From Lingula anatina (Eukaryota; Brachiopoda; Lingulata; Lingulida; Lingulidae), in the NCBI RefSeq assembly GCF_001039355.2, contig NW_019775491.1, positions 677,740-741,739 of the forward strand: a stretch of 64,000 nt of DNA, read 5' to 3'. Below are positions 1 to 13,500 of this stretch, piece by piece (positions within the stretch are counted from its first letter, which is position 1; each line of letters starts with the position of its first letter). The notes below the pieces were generated by a model. The model was not told the DNA's origin. It ran no database searches and worked only from the letters and a program-made list of their open reading frames with translations. Position numbers and translations under genes: made by a program.

Positions 1-1170
1 TTTTTTTTTCCATATTTAACAATTTTTAACATAAAACAAAATTAACAGTTTACTGCCATTTTTATATGATCAACTAAGAAAATTGATGAGATGGGAAAAA
101 TATCAATAGAACAGTGTTAAATGTCCAATTTCTTCCATTCTGAGATTCTGAACACAGTGAATGATTGAATCTGACAAACTGCAATGATATGAGTTTATTT
201 CCATTTTTGACACTTTATTACACAATACACGATAACAAATTAACCATCATTTTTACAAAATCAACTAACAATGTTGTAAAGATGCAGGAAATGTCAAACA
301 AAAACTTTTACGTATCTTATTAGTTTAATAATGAGACTGTTAACATGCCTAAGAATTGAATCTGAGGAAATGTGAAAATATGCTGAAAAGTGAAAAAACA
401 GCATAACTTCTGCAATAATGGCCCGATCATGCTGATTTTCGAACTTGACCTGCGTTTTATGAATATTCATCAGCTCTGTAAATATAAAGCCAAAAAGTAA
501 AACTGCCCTCCACTTATGGTGTTTACAAGGAAAGTGCATGGCGCCGGCATCGGCATCGCCATCGCCATCGCCATCGGCGACGGCGACGACAGACGCAGGT
601 GATGGCAATATGTACAGACACATCTGTGTCTGTACATAAAAATGAGGCCAAATCTTACAGTGCTCTTTTGAATTTTGTTATTTTTTTTAAAAAAGACTTC
701 CTAATGCTGACATTTTCAGTCGGCATAAGTTATTATTCATAATTGTTAAGTCCACTAAAGAATGTCACATCATGAATAGATTTTGTTTGTATTGAACTAT
801 TCAGAAAGCCTGATGACCAGATTTACCTTTTCCAGATTGAAACAGAATGCATCACCAGGATGGGGCCTGCCTAGCCATCAAAGTATAATGCCCAGAGTGC
901 CATAGACAATACTATTTAAGTGTTACATCACAGAGTAACAGTGGTTATATACTTAATAAGAAAATAAAATCTGAAGTATCGGGGCCTTTTAATCTTATTT
1001 AATATATAAAATGAATAACATATTCCATGTTTGATTTTTTTCATGTTGACTATTCATGGGGTCAATGGTAATATATTCTTGATGGGGGTCTATACCATAT
1101 GTCCTAAGTAAAAACAATGGCTTTTATAGAAAGCTTTCTTAATTAATGTCTTTCTTAATGTCATTAATTC
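1..1170. other. 3' flank of the P-loop gene
   Basis: No gene seen. A short GCCATC/GCGACG hexamer-like repeat lies at about 541-597. The stretch 380-470 resembles dispersed sequence also present near 9100-9150 (cataacttc followed by atcaggctgatt). Minus-strand AATAAA signals (tttatt on plus) at about 192 and 210 could end the P-loop transcript. Confidence 0.4.
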
Positions 1171-4100
1171 TTAACTTGGTTGTGTTTTGCAATCGTATCT
1201 AATATTTGATATGCTTCCTGAATCGGCTGTGGATGTGTCAATTGTAAAATCCAACAATCCAGGTGAAATCCTTCCAACACTTTTTCTGAAATGAAACAAA
1301 AATTGTTTTTAGATCAAACATCCAATATTGTCCATTTGAAAAAAATAATGGTAAGCCTCATTTTTCAGACAAAGTTATCTGACCATTCAGTCATGAGTTT
1401 AAATTTAGGATTTTAAGTATATGACAGGGAGGTTGTATGGACAAAAAGTACTCACCTTTTGCTTTTTGGAGGTGGCCTTTTGTCAACCTTGCTGATTATG
1501 CCATCTAAAATAGTTGACATATTTCCCGCTGGGGCAGATTGTTTATGTTCTTTGTTGCTTCCTATGTTTACATAATTTCCACTATGTACCTGAGAGGGCA
1601 TGTCTGAATTAACACTCATAGAATGGGAGTCTAAGTGGTCTAATCTCTTGATTTCTGTTCTTTGCATCATTTTCAAGCATTCATTGCTACTAGATACTGT
1701 CTCCCTTTGCTTTGAATGATCATCTCGTATCTCCTTTACAGTTCCTTTAACTCTACTTCTTAAACTGTTCTGGGGATGTTCATCTACAATATCACCTACA
1801 ACTTGACCTGCCTGTAAAATTAAATGAGTGTACTTAACATGATTTAAGTTGAGAAGTCCTTGTATTACAAAAAAGTAATTGCCTATAAAATTTTATTAAC
1901 GACACTAGGTGTAAAACCTGAGGAAATAAAATCATCAACAAAAACAGCAGTGAAAAAAACCTTTTCAAGAAGAAAAAAGTTCTCAAATGCTTTTCTTTCA
2001 TTATTTTAGACTGTCAGATGCAACAGACTGCTAAATAGTAATTTCCCCACTTTATGTAGATCTAGGTTATATTATTTTTTGGATTAAGACTTGCCTCTTT
2101 CAGCACCATTTGTGCAGTCTGCATCAGTTCATCTTCATCCATGACATACACTGTATGACAGATTCTGCTCCTTCAATTAACATTATAATAAAAGACAACA
2201 CACACTTAAATGTCTGCCTTTGAAAGATGGTGTAAGATTAATGCACATAGGACAACCAGTTTGCAGAGGTTTGCAAGAAAGAAAAAAAGGTTAATTTCCA
2301 TTTAGACAATTTAATTTGCCATTGTTTTAACCTTTTAACTTTGTTTGGTTTACACATGTAAATCAGCAACTTAGAAAAACATTCAAAAATAAGGTAAACA
2401 TACTGCTGATTGTTGTGAAAATGTTCATTGCTTTCTAGAAAATATTAAATTTATCACTACTGCTGATAGTTTTGAGGAAAACAGGTTTTCATCTCAACAT
2501 AACCAGCACTATTGAAGCATCTTATTCCTTCACCTTAAATTAAATTGTCCCTATAACATAACATGACATAACATAACAACTGTACAATATGCTGAAACAA
2601 GCTGCCAACATGTATTTTGAACATTCTTTGTTTAGCTATACCTATTTTTCAATGTTACCTTTTTACACTTTGTTCAGCAACATCATCAGGGTCATCACAG
2701 TCAAGGTCAAGTGTAGAAGATACTTCTGACACATTCTGCATTCCACTACTCCTCTCCATTTTTTTCTTCTTGCATAGCATCCACTTTGGAAGGTCCCTGG
2801 TTTTGTCACTAAGAAATACTGTTGGAGTTTTCCTAGGAGTCTGGACAGGTTCAGAGATATTGTGATTTAATTCTGCTATCCTACTACCACGTTCATCGAT
2901 GGGAGTTCTATAATGTTTGTAGTCTTGTATATAACTAAAATAACAAATGGTTACAGCAGAAATGAAATGTACATTATCAAATAAATGTTTTAACTTGAAC
3001 AGTTCCAAATCAACCAGTTTGCAATGTTCTTTATTGTAGTCTTATGCATCAAACAAGTAAAAAACGTTATGAAACACATAATTTTATAAACTTATTTCAT
3101 ATGTAATAAAATATCCCAAACCTGAAAAAAAAATTGTCACCAAAGTGCAGAGATAATCAAAATCAATTTTCTTTTACCTTTCCAATTGACCAATATCTCT
3201 ACAAAAGAGAAACATTTTTCTCCTAAATCCCAATTTAACACAAGTCCATTTCCGATTGGTAAGTGCCTCCTCATCTTCAGCCAAAGGTACTGCTTGGTGG
3301 CTCCCCCTAGAGGATGAGCTAATGAAACCAACATCAGCTAACAGTGGAGGTGTAGATGGGGTGGTCACTCCATAACCAGACACCATCTGGAAAACAGTTA
3401 CTGGCATGATAAATATCAACATAATTTGCTTGACTATACTATAAAGCTGATGAACTAAAAACCATAAATTGCGTTACATCATCTTCAAAATATCCATATG
3501 CATGCCTTGCATTATAAGCTGTATTTTTCAATGTTGAACTATTGATGATATGATCAAAAAATTTTAAGTGTTGACATCAGGTAGACTTACAATACTTAAA
3601 TAAATGGAGCTTACCATAGCTGGATTAGAAAATGCTTTAGATGCCTGAAAAAAAAACATTTAGATTTCAATATCTAGAGAGCTAAAACTTTTTGGAACTT
3701 TATTATGTTCTAAGATTGTGAGATATTACTTTCACAAATACCTAAATGATCTTTCTTTCACCTGTTACACACAGATTGTGACTTACAATGAACACATAGC
3801 TAATTCTTGTGGATTATATATTTCCTAGGCAGAATGAGAGTATCCATATAAGCTTTAGGCTTCTAATTTTTTGTCTGAGACACTTAAATCTACATCTTAC
3901 TGACCCAAAGGTCAATCAAAATTTGCAAAAGTCTGGCACATTCTCACTGGTACATGTAATTCCAGAATTTGAAAATATAAAAGCATTCTTACACTCGAGT
4001 TATACCTTTATATGCTTAACCCCTGCTGCTGTCGCACAATGCAAATGCTCTTGGGAAGTGTATAGGTAAACTGAGCCCTAAAATAATTCAATCTGTCAAT

Positions 4101-4435
4101 GGTATATGTGTAAATTGTTACAAAGTAATCGTCAGTGCAGTTACAATGAATTGCTTATAAAATGAGACAAGAAAGTTTCATTTACTACAAAATAATGAAT
4201 TTTAAAACTTTCAAAGTCACAATTCCTGCCTTGTTCTGAAGGCCTAAATGATGCAGTCTCTGAGCAAAGGCAATGAGGTTGGGTCCTAAAGGTTCGGCAA
4301 AATCCCCAGGTATTTCTCTGTTTTCTACACAGAGTGCATAGATAGGACAGGACTGAATCTGTTCTGAAAATTTGATCAAGGTATCTTCCATCTGTTGTAG
4401 TTTTGACTCCTTTTGATCTCTTCTTGTGCCTAAGG

Positions 4436-4511
<76 letters not shown>

Positions 4512-7500
4512 AAAAAAGTGATGCAGTATACATTTTTACATTTTCAGTTTTTTAATGTGCTTGACAAAAATTAATATCATTTTTATCCACCATACAAAAG
4601 ATTATCAACATGTTACCATTTTCACATATATTGGTGTTCAAGATTTATTTTTTAGAAACGAAAAATGTCAAATTGTCAAAATTTAACCATCTACACTTCT
4701 CAAGAATGCCTCTAATCAATCAAGTACATTTTCATGCCCATTGAACTATGTGAATTATTATATTGAAATACCTCTTCATCAACAAAAATAAAATATTTAT
4801 ATAAATGGCCCATTTAAATTCCAGCAGGTTTATCTTACCTTTTCTTCCATCAAAAATGATGATGACCCTCCCACATGTGTACTTTGTATACCAGGCCTCC
4901 ACAGCTTCCACTGCACCAGTTTCTATAGCCAGTTGTTCAGAAGGTCTAGCATTCAATAATGACTGCCATTCTATAAACAGACCAGGGACTTCGAACTGGA
5001 AAAATATTGTTCATATTTATCTGTTATAAAGTTATATAGGAGGACATTGTTTTACAGCACATAGTAAGTACAGTATTATATGTTCCTTAAAAAGATAGTT
5101 GAGTTGTATGCCTACCTTCCATCCAGTCTCAACTTCCAATCTCAGACTGATGTCTCCAACTGTACAACCTTCATATTCCTTTGGCATTTCTATCAATGAT
5201 GGTAATGTTTTGTATCAAAATTTTAAAAAAATGTATTTAGTTTTGTATTGGGAACCATAAAAATACTTACAACTGTCAATGTTTAAAACATTTAAACTCT
5301 TATAATTGTTACAAAAACATTGAATTCACACACCAAGGCTTATGTGCATTATGGTAAAACATTGAGAATTTCAGTGGGTACATTTTTTTAATTAACTGAA
5401 AAGCATGTTTGGGTATTGTGCTTTGAATAAATCTATAAGGTGAAGTTGACATATGGCAATTAACAGTGCATGGACCTAAACTCTTTTACCTGGCCCATCA
5501 TCATCATCTGCATTCTTTATACCCCTCAGTGCATTCAACCATGATTTGAACTGATTTTCTGTTGAAGGTAAGTCTTCATCATCTTTCAAGGACTTTCCTG
5601 TGAGAAAATCACCAGCTTGTGAAAATGCCTGGGCCCACTGCAGCTGAATCATACCATATTTAGGTCGGAAGAGAATTATTGCAATGCTGCAGTCAGGGAC
5701 CTAAAATGATACAGTACAAGTAAAAAATATTCCAAGTTTTACATCAAAGCATTCAAATTATATCTTCTGCAAAGTATAACTAGAAACACCATGTACATTA
5801 CACCAAAGAAAATTGCATTTCAAAAGATTATTAATATATAGTTCATATTTTAAATTTGCTTAATTAAGACATGCTGTATGCTTTACCTTTTCTTTTATGA
5901 TATGGATGTAGCATTTCCTCAATTTTCTGGTCTTATTTTCACCATCCACAGCAACCTTCTTTCCCTGTTAGAAAATAATAACAATTTGGAAATGAGTGGC
6001 AATCAGTTTTGAGTATTAGAGTTGTTTTCTACTGACGGGAAGAGGCATGTTTTATTACTACCAAAATGACCAGCTGGGGCAGTCTGTTTGTTTTGGTACC
6101 CAGTGATTAAAATGCACAAATCTTGTCACAATGCTTTTTCGTACATACATATAAAAAAACAAAATGAATAGCCATAATTATTGAAATAAGCCATTTCAAA
6201 ATAAGAATGAAAACTTCCACAACCTGTAATGTATTTGCTATTTCATATTTTTAAAATGCCTGGGCAAATTAACTACTGTAGCTTCCAAGGACTTACGGTA
6301 TATGTGTATAACTTCAAAAATACATGCTGCCCTTTTTTCAGACAGACTACAGTGTACAATAAAACCACTGTGTTTGATCAGTGAAATCTCCAGCCACCTC
6401 TAATTAATATTATAAGTGAAAAAAAAATTTTTTAACTTGATATTTACAGAATTATTATCAATGCCATGCTTTCACTTAATTTTTTACAGATCAGACCTTA
6501 TATTTTAGTGCAATAAAACCAGAGTAACAAATAAAATATACTTCTTGATATTTCAGATAGCTCATTCTCTTTGTGTCATTTTTGGAAAAAAATATTTATG
6601 TTATTATCACGGGTCATGCATAAACTGATGACGGGCTTTATCTCAGTATTTGTAACAGAATCAGTCATTAGCTGGAAATAAAAAATCACAGGTATACTGG
6701 CCTGCTTGTTTGTTTGTGGTCAGGATTTTGGCCATTTAATAATAGAGGCCACAATTTTTACAAAATTGGTTTCAAAAAATTCCCATAGATTGCTATTTGG
6801 TCAAGGATGAACCCTATTGACTTTCATTAGGATCATATTTTTTGTCAGAGACATAAAATTTGGCATAGTTTCTGAAGGTATATTCCTCAAATCAGGGGCA
6901 AAAAGGGAACCCCTTCAAAACTTTCCCAACATCATCATCTGGCTCTAATCTTGACAAACCCAAGTCATCAGCTACTCCTGCAAGTTCTCCTTGGGTATGT
7001 ACTTTATAATTTGAAAAATTTTACAAGTCTCTGACTCAAAAATTGCATTAGCTCTGCTTCACTCCAGCTAGAGAAATCTTCACTTCAACTTGTGACCCAT
7101 AAATTTAGCCCTATCTTGAAGCAACTCTCACAATGTCTTGCACTACTTTGTTCTTATTAGCAAGATTTGTTTGAACCTCAGTTGGCTCCCATTATATGTG
7201 TTAGCAATTAATTTACATATCTGGCACATAACCTACCTGCTTCAGCAGTTTTACTACTTTCAATGCAAGTTGTCTTAAACCCAACTGTTTGTCTTTTGCA
7301 ATTTCCTCTTCGGGTGAGAACAGTACATGGGTACCTGCAAGTTTGTTCTTGAAAAATAAAGTCTTTCCCTGAAAAGAGTAATAATCTAAGTATAAGGTTT
7401 ATATTGCTTTTCTTTCATTGTGCTTGAAAAGCCGGGTGATCCAGCACATCTGATGCAACGGACATTTGCATAAATGATAACTTTTCATTCAGGGTGGTAC

Positions 7501-10500
7501 CCCATGAGTTTGCACTTTATTTCATTCAACACAGTGTCTTCGTAGGAGGAACACATGGTATATTCTTTCTTTTTGATCAGTTATTTTCACTTTTGCTACT
7601 TGAAATTTATAGTTACAGGAATGGCAGAAATGGTGAGTTTTTTTAATACTGTTTATTGATTATCATTTGATTATTAGTGATTATTGTAATTTATCAGTTT
7701 TTGTGTAAGAAAATTTAAGCACATAAATCTCAGGTAGTGAGTGTATTATTGTAATTTTCTTTTCTTTTCTTCTTTTTAGTTTTTATATGTCTTGTGAATT
7801 CTTTCGTGAAATAAAACCAAGATCCAGTGAACATCTAATGCTTTTCCTTGACTTTAACTTACCTGTATAGCCCTTGCGTGCTATAATAAGTGATATTAAG
7901 TTTGATCAAAATAAAATGGACAAAAACTCAGGAAAATGGTCATTTCAATCATGAATCCCCCATCATCAAATCAGTCATGAAAGATACACAATACTGATTC
8001 TATGTTATGTACTCCACTACACTAGTCACCTTAGTCATAGGATAAATTGATCTCCACTTGGTTCACAAATTAGCCACAGCTATATTAGCCTGAGTAATCG
8101 TACCCTAGCACTCCAATGACACTGAACCCTTTATATCCTCACTATTTCTGCACCACTAATGAAAAGGGAACATACATGTATGTTATGGCAGGTGAGGGGC
8201 ATGCTTAATTGTCAGAGAGTTGGTCATAAGATGGAAAAAATGCCTTAAAGAGGACAAAATTCTGGGCAAAGTCATTGACATTTTTTCCCTTTTTTTTTTA
8301 CAAAAAGGTAGAGCTATTTTACAAATGCACTTAGAGGAAGTGTCATGTCGTCTTCATTTGTTCTTGATAATCACTGACAAAGCTTCACATTTGAATTCCA
8401 ATGAAAACATGTTACACACATTTAGGGGTAAAACAAAAAAGATCTGAATATGAATAGGGGTCCCAAATGTTTATGTGACTATTTAAAAACTGTTTAAAAA
8501 CCTTGACTTTTTAAAAAGTACTATTGGCACTAATGTAGACAAATGAAGGATTTTATATTCGTTTTATGTGTTTTTTAGTTTCACTGGCCAATAAATTGAC
8601 AACCAAGGGTGGGTTGTTCCTAGGATCTAACCTCATTAAAAATTACCAATACTCAATGTTGTTGACAAATTAGCCAAATATTTGGATAACTTAGACCACA
8701 TTACATATGTACACCATAACATTTGATAGCGAAGTGTCAGTGAATTGAGTAAGTAAAAGTTGAAGTTTCTACATCGGCAACCTACCAATTGGTTTACCAT
8801 CAACACGTATAATCAGCAGTGTCCCCTGGGATTTGTAAGTCCCGCACTGAATATGGCAATATGTGAAAAATGAAAAGTGCACAATAAACTGCATAGCTCT
8901 GAGAAAAAAAGAATGCAATCATAGTGGTTTTCCAACTCAATTTTGACTGCATTATCCACCACCATTATCCACGAATATTTAATTATATAATAAAAGTATC
9001 ATGGATATTCAGACAATGCGACTTCGACTTGCAAAGGTCTTCAAGTCCATGAAAGTTTAAAGTCACACTTTGTAAAAAATTGGCACTTCACCAAAAAAAA
9101 AAAAAAAATGCATAACTTCCAGAAAAGGAAAACAATCAGGCTGATTTACAATTTGGGCTGTATTTTATTCTTGTTTCTTTTCTGTTAATTTGATCATAAC
9201 TGACATGATTATCTTCAATTCGGATGCAATAGTACATGATATCAAACAGCATAATTACCACCAATTTTAATTATGCACTGCAGATTACTTGTGACCAAGT
9301 TGAACCAATGCAGTGTTTTTGCCCTCTCTGCTCTTGAACATTTCTATGGAATGGCTTCTTCCCTTTGTTTGGAGCAGTTAGGACATGTAAATTGTCTGTA
9401 GAGGCCATCTGTTGTTTTCACTTTGTAGTTGCAAAAAATTTCTTTGTATGGTGCTGTGGTTGGTCCTCGGGGGTTTTCCTTGACCAAACAACCCTGTCTA
9501 CATGGTATCTCTCAAATACTGTGTCAAGATAATATTCTCCCCGTGCAATTATTGCTCTCTGTGTTTCACTGTAATACCCACAGACGATCTTGTGCAAACT
9601 TTTTAGTAAATTTGGTTCATCTTGCACCCTCCATCTGACCTTCATCTTGAGTACATGGTTGAAACTTTCACAGTTTATATTAGTCCAGCCGGGTTTTACT
9701 TCAGATCGTGCAGAAAGTATTTGTACTTTCTTCAATCAATGGAAAAAGCCAGCATCAAATCTTGAAGCATTTTCCCTAATGACTTGCAAAGCCTCGTCAT
9801 GGTGCTGCTCCAGGATCACGAGGGAAGGCGATGAGGTCAACCCCTTCTCTCCAAATATGACATCTGTGTCCACCTTGCTGGTGTCTGTGGTTGTGCCCAC
9901 CTTGTCTCTTAAATGTAGTATGGCGTTTTCCTTCAGGTGCCGCTGGCAAGACACCAGGTTTGTGCCACTGAAAGCAAAGGATGCTGCTTTTCTCAGTGCT
10001 TTCTTTTCATCAGACCCAATAACTGGTGGGCAAACAGAATCAACCAATTCTAATGCCAACATCTGAAAAAACTGGCATATGTCTTAAATTCAGAGTTTCC
10101 ATGGATAAACATGGGTCCGATAAAAAGTGGATGTGTTCCTGTTGCTCGATGAATGAGAGCTAGGTTTTTGTAAACCATACAGGTGACATTCAGTTGGTCC
10201 AAGTCTTATCCACCCCTTAGACAGCACCGTGTGTAGTAGATCCAGCACAACAACATCTTTGCACATCAGCAATTTGCTCTTCTGTGAAAAGCATTATTGT
10301 TGGAACTTTCTGGTGCTAGTGAGTTATATATTCTTCTCACAAAAGGATGCTGACGAATTCCACTCTTCAGGTAAAGAAAGTTGCTGACCAGATTCATACC
10401 CCCTGTTTAGAAAGTTTTCTTCCGATTGCCTCTTTTTTTTTTTTACAGAGTCCACTAAATTCTGCACCTGTCTTAAATTTGCATGTTTCTCATTTTCAAG

Positions 10501-13500
10501 TTGAGCTTCCTGGTACAGTTTTTTTGTATATCTCTTTGGGTTTTAAGCGGGCTGCATTCTTCCTTATTGCGTCAAATACAATGGATGACATGGGACAATA
10601 AGAAGTGGTGTTCTTTGTTGCATTGCCATGTGGAATTTGGTCTGGGAATTTCCCTCTGTACTTCACTAGGATCACATCTGGATATTTTTTAGTCTATGTT
10701 ATGCGGCTACGATGTGTGATGTTGCCTTTTAATGAGTTGTAGTTCCTTTGGACATTGATTGTGGTTTCTGGTTGTGGGTCCATCTTGGATTTCCCTTAAC
10801 TGTATGTCGAATGCAAAAGAGACCATTCCATTTGTAAACTTTCCAGTTTTCATCTTCCTTTGCTAATACAGTTTTAGAGGAAGGATTCTTCTTCCACACC
10901 CTACAATTGGCTTCAAAAGCACTCGGTTTTCCTTCTGTAAATCTTCTCACATTATTTGAGTTTGAAACCCAAAACATAACATTCTCTCTAGTACCATCTG
11001 AGATGCTGACATGAGGATGGACTTGAGTTTGATTAGAGAGTTTCTACTGCTTTGCTGATTTGGAATAACTTTGTGAAGTATGTTGTACAGGTTTGTATCG
11101 GCGAAGCCGACACTGGAAAGTTAAGAAGTCTCATGCAGCTCTCTCCTGTATTAAATCTACTCTAAAACTTTATTCCTTTTAATATCTGGCCAAATAAGAA
11201 CTATGCTTTGGCAATAGCAAATAGCTCCCATATGATTTGAACTACTTTTGAAAGGAGACATTATTCTAGGTCAAAAACAACTGACATCTTCAATTTTCAT
11301 AAAACAGTACATTATATTTCACGGCATTGTTATCACCTATTTTCATTATGCATTACGCAAGATCAACTAATTCTTTGTTTTTGCCCTCTCTGCCCTTGAT
11401 CGTTTCCTTTAGAATGGTTTCTTCATGTGCCGCTGTCGTTGCTCCTTAGTTTTTCTTGCCCACACAACCCTGTCTACTTGGAATTTCTGATAAGCCGTCT
11501 CAAGGAGATACTCTCCATGTCCAATCATAGCTCTTTCTGTTTCCCTATAATAGCTACAGACCAGCTCATGCAAGCTTTGGATTAAACTTGGTACATCTTG
11601 TACCCTCCAGCTGACTTTCATTTTGAGAACGTGATTGATACTTTCCCAGTTATTGTTCCTCCAGCCAGGCTTCACTTCAGGTCTTGTGCTACTGATTTAG
11701 CACTTCCTGAGGGCACAGATTATTCNAACTAACAAGCATGTTTGGGTATTGTGCTTTGAATAAATCTACAAGGTGAAGTTGACATATGGCAATAAACAGT
11801 GCATGGACCTAAACTCTTTTACCTGGCCCATCATCATCATCTGCATTCTTTATACCACTCAGTGCATTCAACCATGATTTGAACTGTTTTTCTGTTGAAG
11901 GTAAGTCCTCATCATCTTTCAAGGACTTTCCTGTGAAAAAATCATCAGCTTGTGAAAATGCCTGGGCCCACTGCAGCTGAATCATACCATATTTAGGTCG
12001 GAAGAGAACTATTGCAATGCTGCAGTCAGGGACCTAAAATGATACAGTACTAGTAAAAAAGTATTCCAAGTTTTACATCAAAGCATTTAAATTATATCTT
12101 CTGCAAAGTATAACTAAATACACCATGTACATTATATATCAAAGAAAATTGGATTTCAAAAGATTATTCAATGAATGTCTCAAACTGCCAACTGCATATA
12201 TAGTTCATATTTTAAATTTGCTTAATTAAGACATGCTGTATGCTTTACCTTTTCTTTTATGATATGGATGTAGCATTTCCTCAATTTTCTGGTCTTATTT
12301 TCACCATCCACAGCAACCTTCTTTCCCTGTTAGAAAATAATAACAATTTGGAAATGAGTGGCAATCAGTTTTGAGTATTAGAGTTGTTGTCTATTGACGA
12401 GAAGAAGCATGTTTTATTACTACCAAAATAACCAGCTGGGGCAGTCTCTTTGTTTTGGTACCCAGTGATTATAAGGCACAAATCTTGTCACAACGCTTCC
12501 GTTGTACATATACATTAAAAATCCAAGATCAATAGCCGTAATTATTGAAATAAGCCATTTCAAAATAAGAATGAAACTTTCCACCACCTGTAATGTATTT
12601 GCTATTTCACATTTTTAAAATACCTGGGCAAATTAACTACTGTAGCTTCCAAGGACTTACAGTATATGTGTATAACTTCAAAAATACATGCTGCCCTTTT
12701 TTCAGACAGACTACAGTGTACAATAAAACCACTGCGTCTGATCAGAGATATCTCCAGCCACCTCAAATTAATAAGTGAAAAAAAATTTAACTTGATATTT
12801 ACATACTAATTATCAAGCCATGTTTTCGCTTAACTTTTTACAGATCAGTCCTGTGGTATATTTTAGTGCAATAAAACCAGACTAACTAAGAAAATATCCT
12901 TCTTGATATTTCAGATAGCTTATTTTCTTTGTGTAATTTTTAAAAATCTATTTATGTTATTATCACAGGTCATGCATAAACTGATTGTGGGTTTTGTCTC
13001 AGTATTTTTAATAGAATCAGTCATTAGCTGGAGAAAAAAATCACAGGTATACTGGCCTGCTTGTTTGTTTGTGGTCAGGTTTTTGGCCATTAATAGAGGC
13101 CATAACTGTAAACACTTCGGTTTCAAAAAAATTCCCATAGATTGCTATTTGGTCAAGGATGAACCCTACTGATTTTCATTAGGATCATATTTTTGGTCAG
13201 AGACATAACATTTGGCATAGTTTCTGTCGGCATATTCCTCAAATCATGGGCAAGTCTCTGGTAAAGGAACCCCTTCAAAACTTTCCCAACATCATCATCT
13301 GGTCCTAATCTTGGCAAACCCAAGTCATCAGCTGCTCCTGCTCTCCTCAGGCATGTACTTTATAATTTGAAAAATTTACAAGTCTCTGACTCAAAAGTTG
13401 CATTAGATCTACTTTAATCCTACTAGAGAAATCACTTACTTCAACTTGGAACCCATATATTTAGCCCTATCTTAATTGCTTAAAGCAACTCTCACAAAGT

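Larger units (their letters stand above)
5393..11723 (-). repeat. Duplicated block, copy A: exons 2-4 of the P-loop gene plus MULE sequence
   Basis: Contains exon 4 (5490-5700), exon 3 (5887-5964) and exon 2 (7237-7368), all with intact splice sites and open frames, followed by MULE-derived DNA from about 9300. It aligns colinearly with 11727-20576 at roughly 96% in exons. Copy A and copy B differ in about six of 140 encoded residues (for example SPEEEI versus SPKEEI, QAGDFL versus QADDFF). Copy A directly adjoins exons 5-13, so it is the copy in natural context on the left side. It ends two bases before the n at 11726. Confidence 0.9.

Noticed and set aside
294-623. 109-codon open frame on minus
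   Set aside because: Its middle is a simple hexamer repeat (Gly-Asp run) and the rest matches dispersed repeat-like DNA. No splice or family support.
4141-4533. 130-codon minus frame through exon 7 with a long Tyr-Ile repeat
   Set aside because: It reads the TA microsatellite and the wrong frame of exon 7. The true frame is fixed by phase from exon 6.
8786-8846. Possible extra exon of the P-loop gene (also in block B at about 15147-15207), open frame with acceptor and donor-like ends
   Set aside because: Including it destroys the Walker A motif formed by exons 1 and 2. It is 61 nt and would shift the frame into exon 2.
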